Positions 9,444 to 19,460 of a stretch of 64,000 bases of DNA are shown here, piece by piece. Each line of letters begins with the position of its first letter. The stretch's first letter is position 1. The translations under genes were made by a program, and so were the position numbers. Below the pieces are notes generated by a model that searched no databases, was not told the origin of the DNA, and was given only the letters and a program-made list of their open reading frames with translations. Origin of the DNA: Melieria omissa (taxonomy: Eukaryota; Arthropoda; Insecta; Diptera; Ulidiidae). The DNA lies in the NCBI GenBank assembly GCA_963971225.1, contig OZ020269.1:91780783-91844782 (forward strand), read 5' to 3'.

Positions 9444-12421
9444 CTGCAAAGTATACCGTAATTTAGCATTTTTAAAAATTTGATATACCGTTCGGTTTAC
9501 CGTTTGGTCATTAGCTTTTTGCCATTGACAAATGTTGTCGACGTCGAAGTGCGCTTGACTGCTCCATTCGTGCTGCCGCCGGTGCCTCGGCCATTCGACA
9601 TTGTGTTGAATGTGGAGAACGAGGTGAAGCCATTCGATGGCATCATGAAGTCCATCATTGAATAGTTGAGCATGGGTGCAACGAACGGTGAAGCCAATTT
9701 TGTGCCACCACCCGCATTGCGACTGTGAGCGCTGATGCCGCTGCTTCGTCTGCTGGGCGTCGAATAGCCGTGAACATCTACAAAATCCACACAACAATTA
9801 ATTACATTTTGCATAAACAAAAGATTTCTTCTATAAAATCAATCATGTTTGCTTATTTACCTCTAAATAAATCCGCGAAGGGTGAATTCACACCGAAAAA
9901 TTCTCGGAAGACCTCTTCTGGTGGCCGGAATACAAACGGAAACCCGCCTAATATATCAAAATCATCGAATTCGTGTGTGTGATGATGCCGCGATGTGCGG
10001 TGATGGCCGCGATCGCCGAGCAGTCCATCCTTGCCATACTGATCGTATACCCGGCGTTTCTTTTCTGCAAAACAAAATCGACGAAAACCGATTGTCAGTA
10101 ATGCCAGTACAAGCATTTGTGGCGAGCAATGTTGCAAATTAGTATAAACGTATAATAAGAAACGAGGTTAGTACGAATTCAACGCAGCTCAAGGATATTT
10201 TTCAACACGAGTAGAAGTCACAAGTCAGTCAAAATGGATATGAAAACTTTCTGAAAGTGTTGGGACAGGAATTGAACACTGCGTTTTAACACATTACTGC
10301 ATTATAGTTGGTATGGGCAGCAATGCAATACTTTTTGGTATATGAAGAATTATAATAAAACAAAGGTGAAATATTTTAGACTGTGTTTAGTTGAATTGTA
10401 TGTGTAATCAAGTTCATTGGAGCATTTAAGTCAGCAAGATTGAAGAAATATTTATGTAAAGTATAAACTGGGAGTCTTTCAGAGTCTGGTCTTTCTAAAA
10501 AAGTGCTACATCAGTTTTCTAAATTAGAATCTAGGTTTAAGCTTTTCAACCTTTTGGGTTCTAAGAACCTGATACGAATTCAATATAATTTTTCGCTTAA
10601 AGCGAACTTCGAGGGACTGGCCAAATGGTTTGTTTTAACCGAAAGTTCGCTTTAAACGTATTCGTAATAAGCGAAAAAATAAAGTGCGTACATTTGAAAT
10701 TGGTTCGTTTTAGGCGGAAGTTCGTTTTAAACGGGATTGTTAGAAACGAAAAATACTGTACATGATTGATTCTACATTCTAAATTATTGGAGATGTATAT
10801 ATATTCATTTTCCGTCCTCTCAGCACCTCTAAGCTGAACTTTTCAGTTCTTATTTTATGCTAAAACTGCCACTGAATGTAATTGAAACCTCATCAATTGC
10901 TTGCCACATGTGTACTGGTGCTAACTGGGTCAATTACGTTACCACCCAGCACTCAGGTCATTGCACCCATATGCTGCTGACATCAAGTAATGAAATTAAA
11001 AATTTTTTTTTTAGTTAACATTTCAATTTTAGTCTGCGTGTAGCGCGAGCGAGGGCGAGTTCAATGCTCTGTGCGGCAAAAGCGTAACCGCAAAGTTGCG
11101 TAATTGGGAAATTGCGCAAGCGCTTAGCGAATTGGCGGTGCTCGAACGGCAACAAAAACTTGCATTATTCTTAATATTTGCGAAATTCGCTTTTTTTCAC
11201 AAATTAACGCAACGCAGTTTAGTAAAAATCGAAACTGGCATGAGTCCAACACGAACGCCTTGGACAATAAAATGACTTAATTAGTGACATATAACATAGT
11301 GGATCGCGGGTCAAAGAGAAAGCCACATGAAGCAGACACACATGTAAGTGTGTGTGTGTGTGTGCGTGTGTTTGTGGTGTAATGCGCGTGCGAGTAAAGC
11401 GGCGTTTGTTTAAATTTTCAGGTTAGATTTGTTTGATTGAAACTGGCGCGCAAGTTTGGTTATTATTCAAAAATGATTCAACAAGAAACAAGAACGTAGA
11501 AATTTACATAAACGTTAGCATGGGTAGCAGGCGTTCACAGGCATACAACCGCTGGCGTCCCAACCGACTGACTGATCGACCAACAGGTCAGCAGTCGCAG
11601 TCAGTCAGAGGGCCAGCATTTCCCACACGGTGGGCGTGTTGCTGTAATTGTGATTTTTACCGAAAAGCTTATGAAACGGTGTCGACTCGAAGAGATTGCG
11701 GAAGGTGAACGCCTGATAGCGGTTGCCGCGCTTCGTTGAACCGTAACCGGAATAATAGTCGTCGTCGTAGTCGTAGCCCCTGTTCGGGCCGCTGCGGGTG
11801 CGATAGCGGTAGCCGCTGCCGCTGGTGTAGCCGTTGGTGTCGCCGGTGCTGTAACTGCTGCTCTTGGACGAGCTGTAGCTGCTCTTGTGCATTGTGGCGC
11901 GCACATCGTAAATCTTACGCTTGCGGTCTATATTAGAATGGAGGGGCAAGAGAATTGGCCCATTGGCCGAGTACAATATTTCGAGAATACGACCATTGTT
12001 TATGGAATCAAAACAAGAAGCAAATCTCAAATTAGAAAAACTTAAAGTACGCGGCGAAATATGTGATGCAGCGAGAGTGGGTGATTGATATCGACTGGAT
12101 GGCAGTGAGTGTGTATAAAGGGTGTCAATGTATGCATGAGTGGATGATAAATAGGTTGCGACAAATTGTAAGCGCCCAACTCACCATCCGATAACACTTC
12201 GTACGCCTCGGACAGTTCTTTGAAGCGTTTGTTGGCCTCATCCAAATTGTCTGGATTCTTGTCAGGATGCCATTTCAATGCAAGTTTTCTGTAGCTGTAG
12301 AAGAAACATAGATTAATGACAAGGCTCAACAATTTAAATGACCAGCAGGGACTTACGCTTTCTTGATTTCAGCATCGGTTGCACCGCGTTGTATGTCGAG
12401 CGTCTTGTAGTAGTCCACCAT
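9338..12421 (-). CDS. mrj: DnaJ co-chaperone, mrj/DNAJB6 type, long isoform (253 aa)
   Basis: Exons on the minus strand: 12421-12357, 12294-12185, 10064-9861, 9777-9501, 9443-9338. All junctions have GT/AG ends and the phases agree (2, 1, 1, 2). The protein starts [20 protein letters not shown] and contains a full J domain with the HPD motif at residues 31-33, which stimulates Hsp70 ATPase. A G/F-rich region follows, with [15 protein letters not shown], then a Ser/Thr-rich segment ([16 protein letters not shown]) and a C-terminal beta region ([20 protein letters not shown]). This order and length match class B J-proteins of the DNAJB6/DNAJB2 type, which hold aggregation-prone (for example polyglutamine) clients in nucleus and cytosol. 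The ATG at 12421 is chosen because MVDYY is the conserved family start. An alternative third exon lies between exons 2 and 3. Confidence 0.9.
9501..9777 (-). CDS. mrj: mrj-type gene, exon 4 (Ser/Thr-rich region)
   Basis: 277 nt between the acceptor TTTTGTAG and the donor AAACG|GTAAAC. It encodes [14 protein letters not shown], then [13 protein letters not shown] and [16 protein letters not shown]. This corresponds to the Ser/Thr-rich and linker segment of DNAJB6 that suppresses client aggregation (family knowledge). The donor is slightly weak (GTAAAC). If it is not spliced, the frame stops two bases later at TAA, so retention would truncate the protein after KLMTKR. Confidence 0.88.
9861..10064 (-). 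CDS. mrj: mrj-type gene, exon 3B (helix IV and G/F region of long isoform)
   Basis: 204 nt after the acceptor TTTTGCAG, beginning AA AAG AAA CGC. It encodes [18 protein letters not shown], an [12 protein letters not shown] stretch and [18 protein letters not shown]. The donor AGAG|GTAAAT is in phase 1. It encodes helix IV like exon 3A and enters in the same phase. Using both in one message is impossible because 3A ends in a stop, so they are alternatives. Confidence 0.9.
10630..10765. repeat. Degenerate tandem duplication, about 75-bp period
   Basis: GAAAGTTCGCTTTAAACG near 10641 recurs as GGAAGTTCGTTTTAAACG near 10716, each followed by a similar ...GAAAAATA stretch. An inverted GCGAACTTCG word precedes them at about 10600. 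Origin unknown. Confidence 0.5.
11347..11373. repeat. TG dinucleotide microsatellite
   Basis: An uninterrupted (TG)n run with one CG interruption, inside the mrj-type intron. Confidence 0.85.
11605..11927 (-). CDS. mrj: mrj-type gene, alternative terminal exon 3A (short isoform, 165 aa)
   Basis: Acceptor CTAATATAG, then AC CGC AAG CGT. Joined to exon 2 it gives [14 protein letters not shown], a proper helix IV. It then encodes a Ser/Tyr/Gly-rich disordered linker ([16 protein letters not shown] and following), an acidic patch ([11 protein letters not shown]) and [20 protein letters not shown], ending at TGA 11605-11607. The total with exons 1-2 is 165 residues. FTFRN...F..LFG.N aligns with FVFRP...F..FFGVN of exon 3B, which suggests the two exons share ancestry. 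This isoform would lack the Ser/Thr and C-terminal beta regions. I recall no certain equivalent annotation, so transcription needs RNA evidence. Confidence 0.82.
12185..12294 (-). CDS. mrj: mrj-type gene, coding exon 2 (HPD loop, helices II-III)
   Basis: 110 nt after the acceptor TTCTACAG, completing the Ala codon. It encodes [20 protein letters not shown] and on to EVLSD. The HPD loop and helix III are fully conserved. The donor GATG|GTGAGT leaves one base (G) for the next codon, which both alternative third exons complete with two bases. Confidence 0.93.
12357..12421 (-). CDS. mrj: mrj-type gene, coding exon 1 (J-domain helix I)
   Basis: 65 nt from ATG (12421-12419) to the donor AAAGC|GTAAGT. 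It encodes 21 residues plus two bases of an Ala codon (helix I and the start of helix II). The 5' UTR just upstream carries a CA/TG microsatellite at about 12450-12480. Confidence 0.92.
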
Positions 12422-12449
12422 TGTGTTGGAATTTTACGTGCTGCGTGCG

Positions 12450-12480
12450 CTGTGTGTGCGTGTGTGTGTGTGCGTATGTG
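12450..12480. repeat. TG/CA microsatellite in the mrj 5' leader
   Basis: TG-rich run on the plus strand about 30 bp upstream of the minus-strand start codon, so it is CA-rich in the transcript leader or proximal promoter. Confidence 0.75.
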
Positions 12481-15400
12481 AAGATGTGGAGGGGCGTAAT
12501 GCAGCTGCGACTACGGCTTCCGTTGAGCGGTTGCAGACTGCTGGGGGTTGAAGATGAAGATTGTAGATGGTAGTTGAGCGCAGTAGCGTTGCGTTGCTAC
12601 TCGGCTCTTGCTGCTACTGGTTGATTGATTGGGTTTTTGTTGTGCTGTCTTGCGTGTTCTTTATTCTTATTCCTTAAACCGAGCGACAACGGCTCAAGTC
12701 GAACGGTGTTTTGTTGTTTTATGTAGCGTGGACCAAGTGACTGGCTGCCTCTGGGATACTAGCAACGCATCAAATTAAGTAGGCTGCAAATATATGAACG
12801 GAGAAAAGTGGGTTTTAATTAAATTGAATTATTTAGAGGAAATGTTGTGTGTGCGACAAGATATTTTTCTTAAGAAAAAAGAGGAAAGTATTTATGAGTT
12901 TCATGTGCAGGACGGAAGTTGAATCTGTGTACGCAAAATGTGCCATACATATCGCAAATCCACTACAAAAGTAACACAACTCAAAATGTTTAATTTTTCA
13001 GGAAACGAGAAAAACTGTGTCTGAGCTGAATAAACTTTTTTGATGATATTTTTATTCAATAACTACAGAATTATTTTAAGTTATGTTACTTTTGCTAAAT
13101 TTAATAATTATAAATGACAGTTAAAAAGTTGAAAGAAAAATTTTGAAAATTCAAAATTAATTTTTTTTATTTGAAAATATATACTAAAATTGTCACTTTA
13201 CTTAAAATTAACTTCAACAAAAATTTATTTCGTCAAAAGTGTGACAATTTGAATTAGGATTCTTTTGCATTGAGCTGCAGCAATCAGATAGCATCAAACT
13301 TCTCGACATGAAGAGAGCCCTAACTGTATTTTGGCAACAATTGGAAGAACGCAAACAGTTGGAAGGACCTTTTGCTTAATGTAAAACAATTGCTTATTAT
13401 TTTTTTTGTGCTGGGTACAATAAAGTATCGAACCTAGGATTAAGTATTCTCTCGGTCGGCGTTAAACAAATTAAATAATAAATATTATTGATTAGTTTAA
13501 TGGCAAACAAGCAAAAATTTTAAAGGAAAACAAAAATATTAACAAAAAATACACTAGAGAACATTTAAAAATATTATTTTTAGAAAACCATTGAACTTGA
13601 AGAACATTCATACATGTCATTTAACACTTCTAATCACCACTAATGACGTTAGTCTTTGTGAAAAATATTAAAAAACAATTTGAAGAAATATTTAAGCTGC
13701 CAAATTATATTCAATTAACACACTACACCACCAAAGTTTGAACGCCTCGAGTAAGAACTCACATATTTATGAGCATTTATGAAATTATTAAAACATCAAA
13801 CACAGCAAACAAGAATAAACAAAAGTCAGCAAAAATTCCCAACAAATTTAAAATGGAAAATTTAAAACATCACAACACAAAGTGCACTTTTTGTTTTCTT
13901 TTTTCTGATAACTCGAGTTCAATGTCGGCCAAAGACACGATCGACACGCAGCCACCCACATTGGGGGTGCCACCCAAAAATTCGAGTACAACGAACATCG
14001 CAGACAGACAACACAGCTCCAAGCACCATCGACCGTTGCTGGTTGATGGCGTTGCATTAAAGCATGTCGGCGGCACCAACTACAGCATTTGTTGTTGTTT
14101 ATAACGCTGCCACTGCCACAGTCACTTGCGCACTCTTGGCATTTAATCATTTTTACGCGCGCGCGCACGCGGCTTCAACTTTGTGCCGCTGCTGCTCGGC
14201 ATCATGTCAGCGCTGAGTGGCAACAATTCATGGCAGCGTCGTTGTTGTAAGTGGCCGCAACTGCTGGTGCTTTATGCCATTTCACATGCCATTTGTGCCG
14301 CTGATTGGGATTTAGCAGCAGCACCCGATGACAGTGCAAATGACGCTAATTTATTTCCACTTATCTAATTGCCAATTTGAATTGCCAGCAATTGGCGAAC
14401 GACAACATAACTATGTATGTAGTACATATGTATAATACAATAACAACTATATATATTGATATGTACATATGTAAGTGAATACTGAGTAACATTATTTCAC
14501 ATTGTTGTGTACTGTTTTAGCGGATTCAAAGTATTTTTTTTTTTAAGTCAATCATTTTTTTGTTTATCGATTGTTGTCTTTCACGCGCTCGCAACTGCAC
14601 AAGTTCAGCGCATTTCCCTTGACACAATTTTCACAAATTAAATAGAATTTTGCATGCTGCAGGGTACATTATGTGTGTGTACGTATAGGTTGATGTGTGT
14701 GTGGGTTCTTCACAGAGCGCGCGGCGCATAGAACAAGGGCCCCGAACGCGACTGGCATTGTGCGCGACCGCTGACGTTTATCGCTTCATTGTGTGTGATG
14801 TGGTGTGGTGTGGCGTGCGGTGCGGTGTGTGATTTCTGTGGTCAAAAGCAATAACCGCCTAAGTCGTAAATTGCTGTTCCGAGTAATCTCGCTTTAAAGT
14901 TTTAGCGCGTAGTGTATTCGCTATGGGAATGCGAATAGGTTTTTATTAATAACTTTTTTTATTTTAAAGTTAGAAGCTCCCCGATTTTACACAAAGGTAG
15001 AGCACAGTCAAGGGAACGTGGTGGCATCCATAACTCAATTTCTTCTTAAGTCGACTTAAGCGGTTAGTGCTTTTGACCACAGATTTGTTAATTTATAAAA
15101 TTAACGAGACAAGTTAGGAGTTGTGTGCTGATGTTGGTGCGACTGGTGAAGGCTGAACGGCGGTGCGTGTGACGCTGCCGGTGGCCATGTCACTCATAAT
15201 CAGTGGCCCTTTATCATTATTATTATTATGATAATTGTGGTAATTGCACACATTCACACACACATACACGCAAATGTGCGTGTATTGTCAAGCTCATCAA
15301 AGTTTTTTTCTCACTCACATTTAAATGAATTTTTCGCGTTTCTCACTTAACTGCAGCGTTTGACATTTCATTACAAGCGATTTTTGTGAACCTTATTTCG
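12481..15400. other. Upstream region of the mrj-type gene
   Basis: Presumably contains the promoter and 5' UTR of the minus-strand gene (close to 12481-12780). A GTGTG-rich patch lies at 14680-14830 and a CGCGCG run at about 14157-14170. No coding exon is convincing; the open frames at 13769-14104 and 14183-14368 have no family signature. Confidence 0.4.
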
Positions 15401-15861
15401 TAAATTGTTTTTGTTTTTTTGCTATTATATATTTTTTCATAATTAAAATATTAAAAAAACAAAAACTGAACAGATGATTTATTTTTATAGGTAAGTATAT
15501 TTGCATATTTTTGTTTAATTTCAAATATTTTTTTTTTATTTTTAAATATTTGTTTTTAATATTAAATATTTGTTTTTAATTTTAAATATATTTTTTTTTA
15601 TTTTATTTGTATTCTTTTTATTGCTTTATCATATTTTTGACATTTTTTTCAATATATTTTTTATATTTGTAGATATTTCTAATAAATTTTCTGTATTTCT
15701 AATATTTTTATATAATTTTGTTATATTTTATTTTAATATTTTTATATTTATTAGCACGTTTTTTTAATATTTGATACGATTTATTATATATTTTTTAAAT
15801 AATTTACTATGTTTTTCTTTTCTTCACTATTTTTAAACTTTTCATGTTTGTTTTTTATATA
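15401..15861. repeat. T-rich (TTTTTATATTT)n low-complexity tract, left part
   Basis: Degenerate runs of TTTTTATATTT/AATATTT. Similar sequence continues at 17888-18010 and 19221-19460, so the mariner and Harbinger elements between them appear to have been inserted into one long tract. Confidence 0.7.
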
Positions 15862-15936
15862 CAGTGCGACAATTATGTATTAAGACTGCCTCTAGAAAAC
15901 ACAATTAAAACACGATCTGCTAATTTTTCGGTATAT

Positions 15937-17690
15937 TTATTCGAAATATTCTCCTCCTGATTCAATACACTTGTTACATCGATTTAAAACTGATTCAAAC
16001 GCGTGTTCCAGCTCATTTTTCGCAATTTCCTCCAGTGCCCTCGTCGAAGCTCGTTGTATGGTCTGAATGTTATCAAAAAAGCATCCTTTCAACTTGAATT
16101 TCAGTTTTGGGAACAAAGAGAAGTCGCACGGTGCCAAATCAGGTGAATACGGCGGATAAATCAACACACAGACCTAATTCCGAGACAAAAATTGACGAAC
16201 AATGAGTCGGTGCATTATCGTGCAACAGAGACCAACTTTTTGGATCACGGTATTCTGGTCGAATACGACGAATTCTGGCCATCAAACGCTACAAAACTTC
16301 GAGGAAGTATGCGGCCGCAACTGTTTGACCAGTTGGAACAAATTCTTTGTGGATAATTTCTTTGCTATCGAAGAATGTGATGAGCATTGTTTTGATTGTT
16401 GATGGAACTTTTCGTGTTTTTTTTTGGCTTGTGATGAGTTTTTTGATTTCCATTTCGCACTTTGACGCTTGCTTTCTGGATCGTATTGGAAACACCATGT
16501 TTCATCACCCTTAAGGGGGTCTTCTACCTTGTGGCCTCGTTTTTGATACTGTTTTTTGACAATAGATTGTAGGGGAACCAATAATGCAATCAAGGTTCGG
16601 TTTTTTGCATTGAATTCGTTTATTTCTATACTTCCAACATTAATTTTTCTGAAATTTTACTGTCTCTAGTTTGACCGTGATTTGACCTTGAAATGTCCCT
16701 TACGAAAAATTTATACTAAAACGGTTGTCACGATTCAGCCCATGAAAGTCGTCTGAAACAAAAAAACCAAAATGATTTAGTTTCTTTATGACTTTGGCTA
16801 TCGTTTGACACGAGGTTTTTGAAAAATTCCAAAATTTCACGAAACAGGCAACAAACAAACAAAAATGTCTACGTTTTCAAGGTCAAGAATAGCTGTAAAA
16901 ATCGTTAAAATGAAAAAACCCTAAAAAGCTCGTGTCAAACGATAGCCACATGTTTTCCGCAAATTTTGATATATCACTTTAGTTAATTGATCAATTAGTT
17001 CTCGAGATATCTTGCCAACCAGTTGCAAAAACACAACTTTTGGGAAATTGCATTTAAAGTGGCGATGAGCGCTGCGATAACAGCATGCGGAGCTATATTC
17101 GATGACTCTAAAAACCCCGAAATAATAAGATTTCGGTTATACCCTTTGAATATTATATTTCTAGTACCTTCTAGGCCACAAAACTGCAAAAAAAATAAAA
17201 TCGATTTTTTTGAACCAACAAGGTAGAAGACCCCCTTAACAATTGTTTTCAGGAAGTTTGGATCATTTTCTGCGGATGCAACAATGTCTCTAGAATGACT
17301 TCCTCTCATTAATTTATGCTCCTTGTTCAATGTGTGTGGAACAAACTTTGCGCAGACCTTTGTTTTGCACAAATCCTCGTGAAGAATGACTCGGATAGTC
17401 TCTCTGTTGATGTTTAAGGTCTCTTCCGTCATTTTCAGTGAAGCATTCCGGTCTTCTGCAATAAAATCACGAACTTTCTGGATCATTTCCGGCCTTCGAA
17501 CTGATATTGGCCTTCCTTCTTTTATTTCATCTTCCAGCGACTCTCTGCCATCCACAAAACGTTTATGCCATAAAAAAACATTTGATCTTGATAAACAAGC
17601 ATCGCCATACGCTGGCTGCTTCAGTCGGAATGTTTTTGATTCACTTTTACCAATTTTTGCGTGGAATTAAATGACCGCTCTTTGCTTCAT
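15937..17690 (-). pseudogene. mariner transposase pseudogene
   Basis: Reads from ATG 17690 as MKQRAVI then a stop, and continues with DGRESLEDEIKEGRPISVRR, the helix-turn-helix segment LNINRETIRVILHEDL and CAKFVPHTLNKEHK. After the nested insertion the catalytic domain resumes as KGDETWCFQYDP (first Asp), LLHDNAPTH (second Asp) and YSPDLAPCDFSLFPKLK (third Asp), with the end GGEYFE at 15937. Inactivating lesions are an early stop, a frameshift near 17570, a stop before MARIRR, a frameshift before YPPYSPD and the 725-bp insertion. All three DD34D acidic residues are still present. Confidence 0.88.
16515..17235. mobile_element. TTAA-flanked element nested in the mariner (721 bp)
   Basis: Begins GGGGGTCTTCTACCTTG and ends with its complement, flanked by TTAA on both sides (16511-16514 and 17236-17239). 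Removing it with one TTAA restores the mariner codons ATT GTT AAG GGT GAT GAA, so the junction is exact. The TTAA target suggests the piggyBac superfamily, although GGGGG rather than CCC termini are unusual. An internal 20-bp inverted pair, TGGCTATCGTTTGACACGAG near 16795 and its complement near 16929, lies in the middle. No transposase is encoded. Confidence 0.85.
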
Positions 17691-18333
17691 GTTAAAATTT
17701 CAACATCAAACGAAAATGTGGTTTGCAAAATGAATTTTAATAAATATTAAATGTCAACCAAATGTCATGAAATTAGTTGACAGTTAGTAGAGAAAGGTTG
17801 AAGCTTCAAAACGCATGTGCTCGCACACAGATGGAGCGTTTGGTTGCTGAGATACGGTTCGAGTTTTAATACATAATTGTCGCACTGTGCATATTTTGGT
17901 TTTAAAAAATTTTATTTTTTATGTTTTTAAAATCTAATAATTTTTTATATTTTATCTATTATTTATTTATTTATCTACTCTATTCCACTCTACTTTATCT
18001 ACTATTTATACAGCCCTGTTCCAGAATCCGAATCGGATCGGAAATGGATTTCATTCCGACCGTCGGTGTTCTACATTCCGATTATCGGAAATATTTTCCG
18101 ATGCAACCCTGTTCTCAAATCCGATTAAGTTCGAACTAATTTGAATCGGAAATTTGGTGTTCTGCATTCCGATTATCGGAAATTTTCGTCGAAAATAATC
18201 CGCTAAACAAAAAGCTGGTGGAATTGAAATCGGAAAGCAGCAAAACGAAAACAAATAACGAAAATGTAAGCAAATAAATGAAACATTGTGTTAAATAAAA
18301 CTAATAAATTCATTTTTAATCACGGGAAAGAAT

Positions 18334-18512
18334 AAGACTGCTGACCAGAGCAAAATGGTCTTGGATTTTATGGAGGAGAATGCGGACACCGCGAAAGGTT
18401 TCTTTAAAGGCGACAAAGTCGATTTTGAAAATAAACGGAAGCATTTAACGCAGTCGCTGAACGGGCAAGGACCACCAACAAAAAGTGTAACGGGATGAAA
18501 AAAGGTGAGAAG
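18334..18512 (+). pseudogene. Myb/SANT-like (Harbinger accessory protein) fragment
   Basis: Reads KTADQSKMVLDFMEENADTA, then KGFFKGDKVDFENKRKHLTQ and SLNGQGPPTKSVTG, then TGA where the family has W. The pattern LxxLGPP.K...W is typical of the trihelix/Myb-like DNA-binding protein that accompanies Harbinger transposases. The TGA probably arose from TGG. No start codon is clear. Confidence 0.6.
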
Positions 18513-18545
18513 TAAATTAAATCAATTAATTTTATAAAATTTTCT

Positions 18546-18998
18546 TCAATCATAGAGTTGAGTTGATTGGAAAAGTGAAGTAAGAAGGAAGCTAGCGCAT
18601 AATAGAAGAGAAGCTTTAGTGACCGGCGGTGGACCTTTTAAGAAGCACACACTTTCCGAAATGGAAAAGGCGGTTGCCTTTTCTACCGATCGTTGATAGC
18701 CTCCTTCGGCAAGAAATTGTAAAGCCGTAGCCAATTTCAATTCTGGCGGAATGGAGCATTGCCGAAGGAAAGGTTTCACTTCGGTCAAGATCATGTTGAA
18801 TGCTGCTTTGTTTAGGCGGTACTTAGTAATAAACCTTAAATAGGAAATTTTGAACATAACTGAAATGACTTGTACTAGTTACGACGAATCTGGCAATTCC
18901 ATGGGATTGCTGTGGTCTCGCAAAATTCTGCGCTTTACTTTTTCAACGGCGGACTGCTCGTTCTCAAGCAATACTGCCAATAAAATAACCCAACTCAT
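18546..18998 (-). pseudogene. Harbinger nuclease (HARBI1-like) N-terminal fragment
   Basis: From ATG 18998 it reads MSWVILLAVLLENEQSAVEK; after a stop it resumes as RFITKYRLNKAAFNMILTEV, then IPPELKLATALQFLAEGGYQ and RSV. The signature L..LQFLA.G.YQR is that of the HARBI1 N-terminal region. The catalytic DDE part is absent, so this is an internally deleted copy. Confidence 0.65.
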
Positions 18999-19220
18999 TA
19001 AATAAAATAAAAAATCTTACAAAATTTTACAATTGCCTTTTTCATTTGAACATTAAAAGCAAACAGCTGATTGAAGCTTTGTTTAATTTGCTAACAATCG
19101 GATTCGAAATAAACTTCGAATGTGACAATTCCGCTCGGATTGCAGAACACCTCTTCAAATCGGAATCGGATTTCATTCCGATTCAAATCCGATTCCGACT
19201 CGGATTCTGGAACAGGGCTG

Positions 19221-19460
19221 ATTATGTCTTTAGTGCATTTTTTATATTTCATTAATATTTTTTATACGATTTTTTTATTTTTTTCTTAACATAATTTATG
19301 TACACGTGTTGAACTACTTTTTATATTTCCTTAATATATTCAAGTTTTTTATTGATTCTCATATAGTCATTATTGTTAATTCAATTTTATTACTAACATG
19401 TTTTTGTGACACATTTTTTGTTTTCTTGAATTTTGTATTTATTTCTGATTTTTATGTATT
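19221..19460. repeat. T-rich low-complexity tract, right part
   Basis: Resumes the TTTTTAT/TATATTT pattern seen at 15401-15861 and 17888-18010. Confidence 0.55.

Larger units (their letters stand above)
10065..11604. other. Intron between alternative exons 3A and 3B
   Basis: It holds a two-unit tandem duplication (10630-10765), a TG microsatellite (11347-11373) and no further coding exon that I can recognise. No canonical minus-strand AATAAA is seen shortly after the exon 3A stop, so the polyadenylation site of the short isoform is unknown. Confidence 0.5.
15862..17887 (-). mobile_element. mariner element (irritans/vertumnana-like), split by a nested insertion
   Basis: Perfect terminal inverted repeats of 21 bp: CAGTGCGACAATTATGTATT... 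at 15862 and its complement ending at 17887. The left flank is TA; the right flank is TG, a one-base decay of the expected TA duplication. Without the nested insertion (16515-17235 plus one TTAA) the length is 1301 bp, the normal mariner size. Confidence 0.9.
18011..19220. mobile_element. Harbinger-like element remnant (1210 bp)
   Basis: Terminal inverted repeats CAGCCCTGTTCCAGAATCCG (18011) and its complement ending at 19220. Subterminal regions carry many ATTCCGATT / ATCGGAAA words, including a direct duplication of a 25-bp stretch around 18066 and 18152. The interior has two opposed coding remnants, a Myb/SANT-like fragment (+) and a nuclease-like fragment (-), which is the two-gene layout of PIF/Harbinger. 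No clean 3-bp target duplication is visible at the ends. Confidence 0.8.

Noticed and set aside
9435..9797. 120-codon minus-strand frame over mrj exons 4-5
   Set aside because: Wrong frame of real exons; the conserved [11 protein letters not shown] segment is read in the neighbouring frame.
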